Of a stretch of DNA of 34,044 nt, positions 23,091-31,500 are shown piece by piece. Positions within the stretch are counted from its first letter, which is position 1; the number at the start of each line of letters is the position of its first letter. Under the pieces are notes generated by a model. That model made no database searches, had not been told where the DNA came from, and saw only the letters and a program-made list of their open reading frames with translations. Position numbers and translations under genes: made by a program. The stretch comes from Nocardia concava NBRC 100430. Its GTDB lineage: Bacteria; Actinomycetota; Actinomycetes; Mycobacteriales; Mycobacteriaceae. The stretch lies in contig NZ_BAFX01000189.1 of NCBI RefSeq assembly GCF_000308815.1, positions 1-34,044 of the forward strand, given 5' to 3'.

Positions 23091-24738
23091 GTTCTGCGGT
23101 GAGCGTGGTGGTTCCAGCCTGGATGGTGACGAGCCGATCGGTGAGGGATCGGTCGATCAGGCAGCAGTAGATGGCCGATGCGAGCAACTGAACGTTCGCG
23201 CTCGGATCGGATTCGGTGATGACTCGGACGGTTCCGCCACCGCGGAGGACGGCCAGCGCGCCGTCGGGGGTGGCTGTGATCGCGAGGCGCGCGCCCGGAT
23301 AAGCGGACAGCGCTGACTGCGCCCATCGGTGTGCTTGGCTGGGGTTCAGCGGCAGGTCACGGGTTACCGCGGCAGCGCGCTCGAGAATCGTCGGGTCTGC
23401 CTCGGATTCATCTGCCACCACATGGGTTTCGATCTCGCCGTCCTCCGGGTCCCGCCATACCGACGCCGGGAAGCGAACGAGGGTGAGGGTGGGGCCGGTG
23501 GCCGCCGCGTTCTGGACCACATAGGACGTCACAGTCCGTGCGCGAGCCTGGGGAATCGGAATGCGGGCCAGAGGGTTCGGGTGGCTGGGAGGCGTCGCTC
23601 CGAGCTCTCGGTAGAGGAGGTTGCGCATGTTCCGGGTCGCATCGCCGACGTGCGAGAAGACGCGATCGGTGATGTGCGCATAGCTGCCTGGCCGGTGGCT
23701 CTGTCGTGCGGATTCGAGCTGCGGTCGTAAGTCCGTGCCGGACAGCAGAGTCGGGACTGCCTTCGCCAGGTCATCGGTCGGTGTGCCCGGGACGGTTTCA
23801 GGGGCGCGGCCCGCGAGTAGTAGCGGGCGGTCGAGGGCCGCGGCGAACAAGGCCAGCGAACCATGGTCGGAGATGACCTGGTCGGAGGCGATCAGCGCGG
23901 CCTGCCAACCCGATTCGGGCGGCATCAGGATCAGACCGGCGGCCAGGGCGGAGGAGAGCCAGAGTTCGATCTGGAGCTTTCCGTAGCGGGCCCAGACATT
24001 CGGGTGCAGTACCAGGACGACCTGATAGGAGTCGGCGTCGATCGCGGCGAGTAGTTCGGCGGGCAGGCTGGGTCTTCGACCGATCAGCGACTGTTTTCCC
24101 CAGGTGGAGGCGACGGCCACCAGAGTACGGTCGCCGGTGCCGAGCGACTCTCGGTATCGGTGGCGTAGAGCGCGGCTCGCGTGCAGGCGGTCGAAGGTGG
24201 GGTCGCCGACTATCGCGGTGTGGCCGGCGGTCTCGGGATTGGCGGTGAGCAGCTGATCGCGTTGTTCGGGATGGGAAAGGGCGACGGTCACTTTGCCTGC
24301 TCGCAGGGCGCGGGTCGGGGGTAGACCGGCCAGGCGGTCCGCGCCCTCGCCGCTGGGAACCAGTTTGTTGAATCCCAGGCCGTGGGGGAGAAGAACCGCG
24401 TGGGCGTCGAGGGCGTCGAAATCGATATTCTCGCTGGCGGTCAGGACCAGGTGGTAACGGAAGGTGCGGGCCCGGACCTGTTCCCAGTCGACCAGGCGGA
24501 CGCCGGAGGAGCCTAAGAGGTCCAGGACGCCGGAGCTGAAGGCGGAGGTGGCGTCGGCGGTGAAGACGAGGCGGATGCGGAAGTCGTCACGGAACCATTC
24601 GACGGCCTCCAGGAGGCGGTATGCCGAGGTCAGGGTGCGGGCCACCACGAGTACGACGAATTCGTTCGCGGAGAAGGTCTCCCAGGCGGGGTCGTCCAGG
24701 GTGCGGGGGGCGTCGTGGCGCCAGTCGAACGTGACCAC
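23053..24738 (-). CDS. GT-B-like protein resembling CDP-glycerol glycerophosphotransferase, unknown function
   Basis: This is a 561-aa soluble protein. The N-terminal 370 residues look like two Rossmann halves of a GT-B fold of the TagF/CDP-glycerol glycerophosphotransferase type. The visible elements are LLPHGLGFNKL, VGDPTFDRL, VASTWGKQSL, LVLHPNVW and ISDHGSLALFAAALDRPLLLAG. The C-terminal 170 residues (from about VTSYVVQNAAATG) form an unrecognised alpha/beta domain. There is no membrane helix, unlike wall teichoic acid enzymes. The start is taken as GTG 24738, which has no Shine-Dalgarno; its G is shared with the TAG stop of a 37-codon leader ORF containing a heptanucleotide repeat. The 3' end overlaps the STAND gene by 38 bp. 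The substrate is unknown, and a nucleotide-sugar-binding regulatory role is equally possible. Confidence 0.8.
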   Translation of the reverse strand: MVTFDWRHDAPRTLDDPAWETFSANEFVVLVVARTLTSAYRLLEAVEWFRDDFRIRLVFTADATSAFSSGVLDLLGSSGVRLVDWEQVRARTFRYHLVLTASENIDFDALDAHAVLLPHGLGFNKLVPSGEGADRLAGLPPTRALRAGKVTVALSHPEQRDQLLTANPETAGHTAIVGDPTFDRLHASRALRHRYRESLGTGDRTLVAVASTWGKQSLIGRRPSLPAELLAAIDADSYQVVLVLHPNVWARYGKLQIELWLSSALAAGLILMPPESGWQAALIASDQVISDHGSLALFAAALDRPLLLAGRAPETVPGTPTDDLAKAVPTLLSGTDLRPQLESARQSHRPGSYAHITDRVFSHVGDATRNMRNLLYRELGATPPSHPNPLARIPIPQARARTVTSYVVQNAAATGPTLTLVRFPASVWRDPEDGEIETHVVADESEADPTILERAAAVTRDLPLNPSQAHRWAQSALSAYPGARLAITATPDGALAVLRGGGTVRVITESDPSANVQLLASAIYCCLIDRSLTDRLVTIQAGTTTLTAELILDPSPDAAPR

Positions 24739-24851
24739 TAGCGGGGGAGAGCCTGTTCGGCATGGCGGCTCTCGGCTCTCGGCTCTCGGCTCTCGGCTCT
24801 CGGCTCTCGGCTCTCGGCTCTCGGCTCTCGGCTCTCGGCCCCAGTGTTCAT
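24738..24851 (-). other. Candidate leader mini-ORF built on the heptamer repeat
   Basis: From ATG 24851 a 37-codon frame reads MNTGA, then three full cycles of ESREPRA encoded by the repeat, and ends at TAG 24740-24738. The stop shares its G with the GTG start of the GT-B gene (TAGTG), an arrangement typical of translational coupling. There is no good ribosome site upstream (CTCGGTAGA). A TAGAAT hexamer at 24855-24850 overlaps the ATG and could instead be a -10 element, in which case the repeat is only untranslated leader. Confidence 0.4.
24767..24836. repeat. Ten perfect tandem copies of a 7-bp unit
   Basis: GGCTCTC (GAGAGCC on the minus strand) is repeated ten times without a mismatch over 70 bp, followed by a partial GGC. 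It lies 28-98 nt upstream of the GTG start of the GT-B gene. A unit length not divisible by three means that each gain or loss shifts a reading frame crossing it. None of the three minus-strand frames through the repeat contains a stop. Perfect copies suggest recent expansion and slippage. Confidence 0.97.
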
Positions 24852-24980
24852 TCTACCGAGTTGCGCGTGGCCAAATGGCGAGTGCTGCAAAGAATCCCAC
24901 TGTGACGCCACGTGCTGCCCGTTCCTCCCTGGATCACCGAACCGGATTTACGGTAACCGATCGGCGGCTCGGGGCGGTGG

Positions 24981-25943
24981 CTAGCTCAGGCCGGGAGGCA
25001 GCGCGGTGTCGTTGCCGACCGTCGCCGAGCGCAGCATCGACGCGGTGAGGCCGCGTGCCTGGCGCAGATCGGTGCCGGTGAGATCCGCGCCGGTCAGATC
25101 GGCGTCGCTCAGGTCTGCCGAAGTAAGGATGGCACCGCGAAATCGTGCGCGCCGCAAGTCCGCTCCGCGCAGGTCGGCGGCGGTGAGGTCGGCTTGGGTC
25201 AATGTCGCGTCGGCGAGATGGATGTGACTGGCTTTCGCATTGGTGAGGATCGCGCCCGACAGGTCTGCGCCGCCGAGCAGTGTGCGTTCAAGGACGGTGT
25301 CGCGCAGGGTCGCGCCGGACAGCCGGGCGCGCGGCCAGATCGCGCCGGAAAGATCCGCGCCGGTGAGATCCGCGTTGGGGAGCTGGACGCCGGTCAGGTC
25401 GAGCGGGTGAGGTTCAGTGCGGCGCGGCCGGTCTCGCAGTGCCGCGGCTGCGGCGGCGACATCGGAGGGCAGCGTTCCGGGCGTCGCATCGGGGTTTGGC
25501 GTCACCGTGTACTGCCGCAGCGCATCGCACAGGGTGGCGACCACGAGTTGATGGTCTCTCGGTGAATCCACCATCAGCCGGTACAGGGTGCGCACCGCGA
25601 CCGCTCGCACGGCGGGGCTGTCCGCGGCGAGGCGTCCGGCGGCGCTGTCGAAGAGGCCGGTCAGGTGCTTGTCCTCGTCGAGGCGTTGCTTATCCTTTTC
25701 GAGGTAGAAGCGGTACACGCCGTAGGCTGCGACGACGATGCCGCTGAGTGCGGTGACGATCGTGATGCATTGGGCGCGAACGGTATTGAGTGCGGCGATG
25801 TGATCGGCGGGGGTCAGCTGGCGGCCTTCCGCGCCGAGGATCCACTTGGGGGCGAGTAAGACCAGGCAGCTTACGATTGCCATTCCGGCGATCGCTGAGA
25901 TCGTCACGAGTACCGGCCGCACCCACCGTCTTTCCACACACAT
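24981..25943 (-). CDS. Membrane-anchored pentapeptide-repeat protein
   Basis: This is a 320-aa protein. Two membrane helices (about 9-31, VLVTISAIAGMAIVSCLVLL; and 59-80, ITIVTALSGIVVAAYGVYRF) are followed by a helical segment (98-145; AVRAVAVRTLYRLMVDSPRD) common in such proteins. About 24 pentapeptide repeats of A(D/N)LxX type then run from about 182 to 302 (NADLTGADLSGA, QADLTAADLRGADLRRA, SADLSDADLTGADLTGTDL). The repeats form a right-handed quadrilateral beta-helix in known structures. The function is unknown; a cytoplasmic scaffold at the membrane is a reasonable inference. ATG 25943 is 1 nt from AGGGA, so GTG 25937 may be the real start. It is divergent from the DUF222 gene. The GT-B gene follows downstream on the same strand after the heptamer repeat. 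Confidence 0.9.
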   Translation of the reverse strand: MCVERRWVRPVLVTISAIAGMAIVSCLVLLAPKWILGAEGRQLTPADHIAALNTVRAQCITIVTALSGIVVAAYGVYRFYLEKDKQRLDEDKHLTGLFDSAAGRLAADSPAVRAVAVRTLYRLMVDSPRDHQLVVATLCDALRQYTVTPNPDATPGTLPSDVAAAAAALRDRPRRTEPHPLDLTGVQLPNADLTGADLSGAIWPRARLSGATLRDTVLERTLLGGADLSGAILTNAKASHIHLADATLTQADLTAADLRGADLRRARFRGAILTSADLSDADLTGADLTGTDLRQARGLTASMLRSATVGNDTALPPGLS

Positions 25944-25994
25944 TCCCTACAGGTGGTCGGGGATCCTGTCGACCGGTTCGGTGGGTGGCTTGCG

Positions 25995-26018
25995 AATCTT
26001 ATTGGTAGCTAGAAGATT
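25995..26018. promoter_or_regulatory. Inverted repeat between pentapeptide and DUF222 genes
   Basis: AATCTT (25995-26000) and AAGATT (26013-26018) form a perfect 6-bp inverted repeat with a 12-nt spacer in a locally AT-rich stretch. On the minus strand TAAGAT (26001-25996) could serve as the -10 of the pentapeptide gene. On the plus side TATGAT (26066-26071) lies 7 nt before ATG 26079 and fits a leaderless promoter for the DUF222 gene. Confidence 0.4.
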
Positions 26019-26078
26019 ACAGGCGCGTCGCTTCGATCATGGTGTCGTGTCGCGGGATTCGAAACTATGATCGATGGT

Positions 26079-27512
26079 ATGGGTGAATTCGCTGATGACT
26101 GGGCCAACACCTTCGAGGTGGTGGAACAGCTTCGCGTCGTGCACTCACGGATAGCTGCGTTGCAGGCGGAAGAGACCGCGCTCATGACACAGCTGTACGA
26201 GGCCCGCCGCGCCCAGCAACTCGAGGTGGGGGTCGGGCAGCTGTACGCGGGTGAGAGCGCGGCCACTGAGATCGGTGTGGCGCTGAAGATGTCGCAGCGT
26301 TCCGCGGACAATCTGATCAATATCGGGCTCGACCTCGAGCACCGCTACCCGAGCACGGCGCGAGCCTTCGCTGCCGGGCGTATCGATCTGGCGCAGGTGC
26401 GTGCGATCCGCGAGACCCTGACCAATGTGCCCGAGGATCTGTTGGCCGAGTTGGAGCCGAAGATCGCGGCGTATGCGGAAAATGCTGACCCGCAGCGGGT
26501 TCGGCGTACCGCGCGGCGTTGGCTCACCGAGGCCGACCCCGAGGGGCAGGCCGTTCGGCGTAAGGAAGCCGAGGCCGAGCGTTACGTCAGTGTCAATGCG
26601 GCCGACAACGGAACCGCTGTCGTTGACGCGGTCCTGCCTGCTGTCGGTGGGCGCACCTTGTACGAGAAGCTGCGCGAGATGGCGTGCACGCAGGTGTGCA
26701 GCGAGGACCCGCGTACCCAGAACCAGCGCCGCGCAGATGCATTGGTCGCCCTCGCGGACGGCACCGGTCGCCTGACCTGTCAGTGTGGTCGCGAGGACTG
26801 CCCGCGCGCCGCGTTCGACGCGGTGGCTCCGGTGGCTCGGAAGGCGCTCGTGCAGGTGGGTGTGTCGGCGGAAACGCTTGCGGGACTGCAGGACAACCCG
26901 GCGCTGCTGGCCGGATTCGGCGCGATCGACGCCGACCTCGCCCGGCAGCTGGCGCGTCACGCCCGCTTCGAAATCATCACCGACACCACCGCGCCCGCGA
27001 CGACCGCGACCCGCGAACTGGTGTACCAGCCGACCGCGCGTGTTGCCTCGCGGGTGCGTGCCCTCGATGGCATCTGCCGCGCCCCCGGCTGCCAGGTGCC
27101 CGCCGCCGATACCGACCTCGACCACCAAGACCGCTTCGACCACGACAATCCCGACAACGGTGGCCGCACTACCGAACATAATCTGGGTGCGCGGTGTCGA
27201 CGCCATCACCGGCTCAAGACTCTCGCCGATAATCACCGCAACGGTTGGAAGGTCGATCATCTCCCGGATCGGGAGGTGCAATGGACCACGCCCACCGGCG
27301 ATTCGATCACCACCACCCCCGAAGGCACACCATTCCTGTTCCCGACGGAGCCGGTGCCTCCGGTCACCGCGGGCGGTGTCCCCGATGCGGAAACCATTTC
27401 CCCGTTCATTGATGCGGGGCCGGTAATCGATGGACTCATGGAGATGATGCACGTGTATTGCACGCCTTCTCAGCGCAAGGCGTACTGGCGGACTCGTCAC
27501 GCCAACATGTGA
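26079..27512 (+). CDS. DUF222 / HNH endonuclease (13E12-repeat family)
   Basis: This protein of about 477 aa belongs to the actinobacterial DUF222-HNH family, which includes the M. tuberculosis REP13E12 proteins. The DUF222 part occupies most of residues 15-290 (LQAEETALMTQLYEARRAQQ, KMSQRSADNLINIG). A Cys-rich insert, CQCGREDCP, may bind metal. The C-terminal HNH nuclease domain shows CRAPGC, then DLDHQDRFDHDNPDNGG, TEHNLGARCRRHHRLK, with the metal- and phosphate-contacting His/Asn residues present. The family may act on mobile or damaged DNA, but no biochemical role is established. ATG 26079 is preferred because TATGAT ends 7 nt upstream, as in leaderless transcripts; ATG 26067 is an alternative. 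No flanking direct repeats or att-like sites were found. Confidence 0.92.
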   Translation: MGEFADDWANTFEVVEQLRVVHSRIAALQAEETALMTQLYEARRAQQLEVGVGQLYAGESAATEIGVALKMSQRSADNLINIGLDLEHRYPSTARAFAAGRIDLAQVRAIRETLTNVPEDLLAELEPKIAAYAENADPQRVRRTARRWLTEADPEGQAVRRKEAEAERYVSVNAADNGTAVVDAVLPAVGGRTLYEKLREMACTQVCSEDPRTQNQRRADALVALADGTGRLTCQCGREDCPRAAFDAVAPVARKALVQVGVSAETLAGLQDNPALLAGFGAIDADLARQLARHARFEIITDTTAPATTATRELVYQPTARVASRVRALDGICRAPGCQVPAADTDLDHQDRFDHDNPDNGGRTTEHNLGARCRRHHRLKTLADNHRNGWKVDHLPDREVQWTTPTGDSITTTPEGTPFLFPTEPVPPVTAGGVPDAETISPFIDAGPVIDGLMEMMHVYCTPSQRKAYWRTRHANM

Positions 27513-27662
27513 TTCAGAGTGCGTGAGGTCAGGTAACCCGGGGAAAGATAAACGAAAAGTGTGGTGGCGTCGCCTGCCCTACCGGACTTGGGCTGACGCC
27601 AAGTTGGGAGCCGTGACTCACCTACCGGCCCACGGACTGCACGGATCACCTTTAGAGACAAA

Positions 27663-27710
27663 ACCCGAAAAGACAAAACCCAAAGACGCAAAATCTGCGG
27701 GTTGTCGGGT
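27663..27710 (+). terminator. Candidate terminator-like hairpin downstream of DUF222 gene
   Basis: ACCCGA (27663-27668) can pair with TCGGGT (27705-27710), and AACCC (27677-27681) with GGGTT (27699-27703). This gives a two-part stem with an asymmetric bulge. There is no T-run after it, so an intrinsic terminator is uncertain. It starts 151 nt after the DUF222 stop. Confidence 0.3.
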
Positions 27711-27995
27711 CTGGTGGTGGATCTGTCATGTGGTTGGTGGTGGGCCTTGTCGAGTGTTTGCACTGGCTGGTGTGCCCACGGAACGGGATTGGATCGGGGG
27801 GTTTGAGCGCGGTTACGGTGGGGTGGGTAAGCCCTTCGAATTGAATTCAGCGGCATTACATTTCGCGGCGATGGTCCCACCCTCAGACCTGGTTCCGCCG
27901 CAAATCCCAGGTTGGACCCTGACGCTGGGGTGTCTGTGCTCTTTCACGATTGTCGCCCGATGGCGTGCGTAATCGTGTGCCGGATCTGCTAATTG

Positions 27996-28020
27996 CACGG
28001 GGGTGATTTTCACGCCCGTG
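27996..28020. promoter_or_regulatory. Hairpin or operator upstream of the NRPS operon
   Basis: CACGGGGGTGA (27996-28006), TTT, and TCACGCCCGTG (28010-28020) form an 11-bp stem with one mismatch and a 3-nt loop. It lies 38 nt before ATG 28059. It could be an operator palindrome or an RNA element near the start of the transcript. It does not resemble the IdeR iron box or the known Zur box. There is no U-tract, so a terminator is unlikely. Confidence 0.55.
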
Positions 28021-28058
28021 TGAGGAATGCGTTCAATGACTCGGGAGGATTGATCGGG

Positions 28059-28520
28059 ATGTCTTCGACTGCGATGTTGTCCGGGCGGATGGGCACGGGC
28101 GTGCTGACCGATGGAGTGGTGGCGGTGCCGTCGTATCCGGATGGGATTGTCGCCTCCGATGGGCGGTTCGAGTTGAGTTATGTCGAGCTGGATCGCTGGT
28201 CGAATCGGCTGGCGCGCATGCTGCTGCGGCGGGGTGCGGGGCAGGGATGCCTGGTGGGGCTGGCGGCGGTGCCAGAATTCGAGACTGTCGCGGTGCGGCA
28301 CGCGCTGGCGAAGATCGGTAGCGCGTCGGTGCGGGTCGAGGCGGGAGTGTTTCTGCCCGCGACCACCGTGGGGGTGACGGTGCATGCGCGGCGGGAGGAG
28401 CTGAGCGACTCGGTCCGCTGGTTGGTGCTCGATGACGGGGCAACCTTGCGGGAGTACTTGAGCACGTCGGGGGCGGCGCTGACGACGGTCGAGATAGGTG
28501 GTGGGCGGCGCGCGAGCTGA
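28059..28520 (+). CDS. Orphan N-terminal fragment of an NRPS adenylation domain
   Basis: This is a 153-aa protein related only to the first part of an adenylation domain. LSYVELDRWSNRLARMLLRRG matches core motif A1, and the segment ending SVRWLVLDDGATL corresponds to DWLMLDDPDTI of the downstream NRPS. Core A2, normally near GAAFLPVDPG, is degraded to GSASVRVEAG, and the following RIEHVLSDS-like segment is missing. No A3-A10 motifs follow, so it cannot activate a substrate itself. GGGAGG at 28043-28048 lies 10 nt before ATG 28059. The NRPS starts 52 nt after its stop, and the two look cotranscribed. It is either a decaying duplicate of an NRPS module or a repurposed small protein; the intact frame and ribosome site leave the second possible. 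Confidence 0.7.
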   Translation: MSSTAMLSGRMGTGVLTDGVVAVPSYPDGIVASDGRFELSYVELDRWSNRLARMLLRRGAGQGCLVGLAAVPEFETVAVRHALAKIGSASVRVEAGVFLPATTVGVTVHARREELSDSVRWLVLDDGATLREYLSTSGAALTTVEIGGGRRAS

Positions 28521-28572
28521 CCAGGCCCGCACCGAAACCCGACCGCTTCGTACTTTCGCAGACAGGACAACC

Positions 28573-31500
28573 ATGCTCCAAGCCGCCGTGGGGGATACCG
28601 GCCCGGCCTCCGAAGTATTCGAATTGTCCGCCGCACAGCGCGGTATCTGGTTCGCCCAGCAGGTTGCGGGCACCATTCCGATTTCCATTGCGCAGTATGT
28701 CGAATTCAGCGGGGAAGTTGATATCGACATATTGGCTCGGGCCGTGCGCCGGGCCGGGCGGGAATTCGGGACCGGTGGGCTGCGGCTGATCGAAACCGGG
28801 AGTGTTCCGGGCCAGGTGGTTGATCCGGATCTCGAAATCGATGTCGAGGTCGTGGATCTGCGTGGGGAAGCTGATCCACCGGGCGCGGCACTGGCCTGGA
28901 TGCGGGCCGAGTACGCCACACCGGTGGATCTGTATGCGGATCGGCTTGTCCGGGTGGCACTGCTGCGGTTGGGCGCAGAATCCTGGTTCCTGTACTCCCG
29001 GATGCACCACATCGTCATCGACGGTGCGGGCGCGATGACCATGATGCAGCGGACCAGTGAGATCTATGACGCGCTGCTCGCCGGCCGGGAGGTGCCGCCC
29101 GCTCGGGCTGCCGCATTGCGGGAGGTTGTGGACGATGACCTCGCCTATCGGGATTCGAGCCGGATGCAGGCGGATCGGGAGTATTGGCACGACCATCTCG
29201 CGGGGCTGGCCGAGCCGGTGACCCTGGCTGGGCGCAGTGGTGGGGTGGCGGCGCAACCTACGCTCGTATCGGATGAATTGCCCGCCGCGACGGCGGAATT
29301 GCTGGAGCGGATGGCGGCGGCCGAGTCGGGGAGTATCGCGCCGATTGTGGTTGCCGCCTTTGCCGCGTATCTGGGTGCGATGACCGATGGGCCGGAAGTG
29401 ACGCTGGGGCTGCCCGTTTCGGGGCGGACCACGGCGGCACTGCGGCGGTCGGGCGGGATGGTCGCGAATGTGGTGCCGCTGCGACTGGTTCGGGATCCTC
29501 GGATGACCGTCGGTGAACTGCTCGCGGCCACTCAGCGCGAATTGACGGGGGCGTTGCGGCGGCAGCGGTATCGGCAGGAGGATATTTTCCGGGATCTGGG
29601 CCACACCATGGATATCGCGACCTCGTTCGGGCCGACGGTGAATCTCATGATGTTCGACAACCGGATTCATCTCGGCCCGGTGGTCGGGCGGCTGCACGTG
29701 CTGATTTCGGGGCTGATCGACGATCTGTTCGTCAATGTGTATCCGGGTGTGGGCGGGGAGAGTACGCATCTGGATCTGCAGGGGAATCCGACGCTCTACG
29801 GGGCGGAGGAGTTGGCCGAGCACCATCGGCGGTTCATTGCTTACCTGCATCGATTTCTGGAAGCGGGGATCGGGGCGGCGCTGTCGCGGATACCGGTTAT
29901 TTCGGCGGCCGAGCGCAAGGCACTGGTGCCGGTGCAGGGCAAGGAATCCGTGGTGACGCGCACCCTGCCCGAAATCCTCGCGGCGGGCGCGGCTTTGGAT
30001 CCGGAGGGGATCGCGCTGATCGAGGGTGATCAGACGCTGACCTATGCCGAGCTGGATGCCTGGTCGAATCGGCTGGCGCGGGTGCTGTTGCACCGGGGGA
30101 TCGGGCGGGAGCGGGTCGTGGTGCTGGCGTTGCCGCGGTCCATCGAGTCGGTGGTGTCGCTGTGGGCGGTCGCCAAGACGGGGGCGGCGTTCCTGCCGGT
30201 GGATCCGGGGCATCCCATCGATCGCATCGAGCATGTGCTGTCGGACTCGCGTGCTGCGCTGGGGATTACCCTGCGTGATGTCGGGGCGCGGCTGCCCGGA
30301 CTGGTCGACTGGCTGATGCTCGATGATCCGGACACCATTCAGCGGGCGGTGTCCGAGCCGGCTTCGGCGGTGACCGATGACGAGCGCGGCGGGCCGATCC
30401 GGGCGGAGCAGCTCGCATATCTGATCTATACGTCCGGGTCGACCGGGAAACCCAAGGCCGCGATGCTGGATCACCGCGGGCTGGCGAATTTCGTTGCCGA
30501 GCATCGGAAGACCATGCGGCTGGACCGGCATGCGCGGGTTTTGCATGTGGCCTCGCCGAGCTTCGACGCATCGATTCTGGAGGCGCTGTTCGCGTTCGGG
30601 TGCGGTGGCAGCCTGGTGATCGCGCCGCCGGACGGGTACAGCGGTGCGGCGCTGGAGGAGTTGCTGCGGGAGCAGCGGGTGACGCATGCGTTGATCACGC
30701 CGTCGGTGCTGGCCACGCTGCGGCCGGATGATCTGCGGGAGTTGCGGACGCTGGCGGTGGGCGGTGAGGCGGTGGGGGCGGAGCTGGTGGCGCAGTGGGC
30801 GCCGGGGCGGCGGCTGGTGAATCTGTACGGGCCGACCGAAACCACCATTGTGGCAACGCGATCCGTGGAGTTGCTGCCGGACCGGCCGATCACATTGGGC
30901 GGGCCGGTGCGGGGGTTCTCGGTGCTGGTGCTCGACAGTTGGCTGCAGCCGGTGCCGCCGGGGGTCACCGGTGAGCTGTACCTCGCGGGGCCGGGGTTGG
31001 CTCGCGGGTATCTGCGGAGGTTCGGGCTCAGTGCCTCCCGGTTCGTCGCGAATCCCTTCGGGGCACCGGGAGAGCGGATGTATCGCACGGGTGATCTGGT
31101 GCGGTGGACCGCGGAGGCCGAGCCGCGGCTGGTGTATCAGGGGCGGTCGGACTTCCAGGTGAAGATTCGCGGGCAGCGGATCGAGCTGGGGGAGATCGAT
31201 GCCGCGCTGGCGGCGGCTCCGGGCGTGGAATTCGCTGTGACGCTGGGTGTGAACGGTCCGGCCGGGACGTCCGCGCTCGCGGCGTACGTGGTGCCCGAGG
31301 CGGGGGCGGGGCTGGATGTCGGGGAGTTGCGGGCCTATCTCGCTCAGCGGCTGCCCGCGTTCATGGTGCCGTCTGCGCTGGTGTTGATGGATGCTATTCC
31401 GTTGACACCGGTAGGCAAGTTGGATCGGAAAGCCCTGCCTGCACCGGTATTCGCCGATGACACCACCGAGTACCGGGCACCGGCGACTCCCGCGCAGGCG

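Larger units (their letters stand above)
27513..28058. other. 546-bp gene-free region before the NRPS locus
   Basis: No convincing gene is present. The region holds an inverted repeat, TGGCGTC/GACGCCA (27565-27571 and 27595-27601). An unusually A-rich patch around 27655-27695 lies within a second hairpin, and a strong hairpin lies at 27996-28020. A long open frame in the middle has poor codon use and an implausible Trp-rich translation, so it is treated as non-coding. The long leader probably carries the promoter and control sequences of the downstream NRPS operon. Confidence 0.6.

Noticed and set aside
24767..24836. CRISPR array
   Set aside because: The units are contiguous 7-mers without spacers and there are no cas genes nearby.
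24464..25048. Plus-strand frame reading through the heptamer repeat (SRLSALG repeats)
   Set aside because: It is antisense to the starts and ends of two real genes, and its repeat peptide is a by-product of the tandem DNA repeat.
26079..27512. Mobile element boundaries around the DUF222-HNH gene
   Set aside because: REP13E12 relatives are linked to phage-like integration, but no terminal repeats, target duplications or recombinase were found on either side.
27565..27601. Riboswitch or terminator at the TGGCGTC/GACGCCA inverted repeat
   Set aside because: Only a 7-bp outer stem with a large loop, no U-tract and no known riboswitch core.
27523..27972. 149-codon open frame before the NRPS operon
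   Set aside because: The translation is Trp- and Gly-rich with no family resemblance, codon use is unlike neighbouring genes, there is no ribosome site, and it overlaps hairpins; treated as chance.
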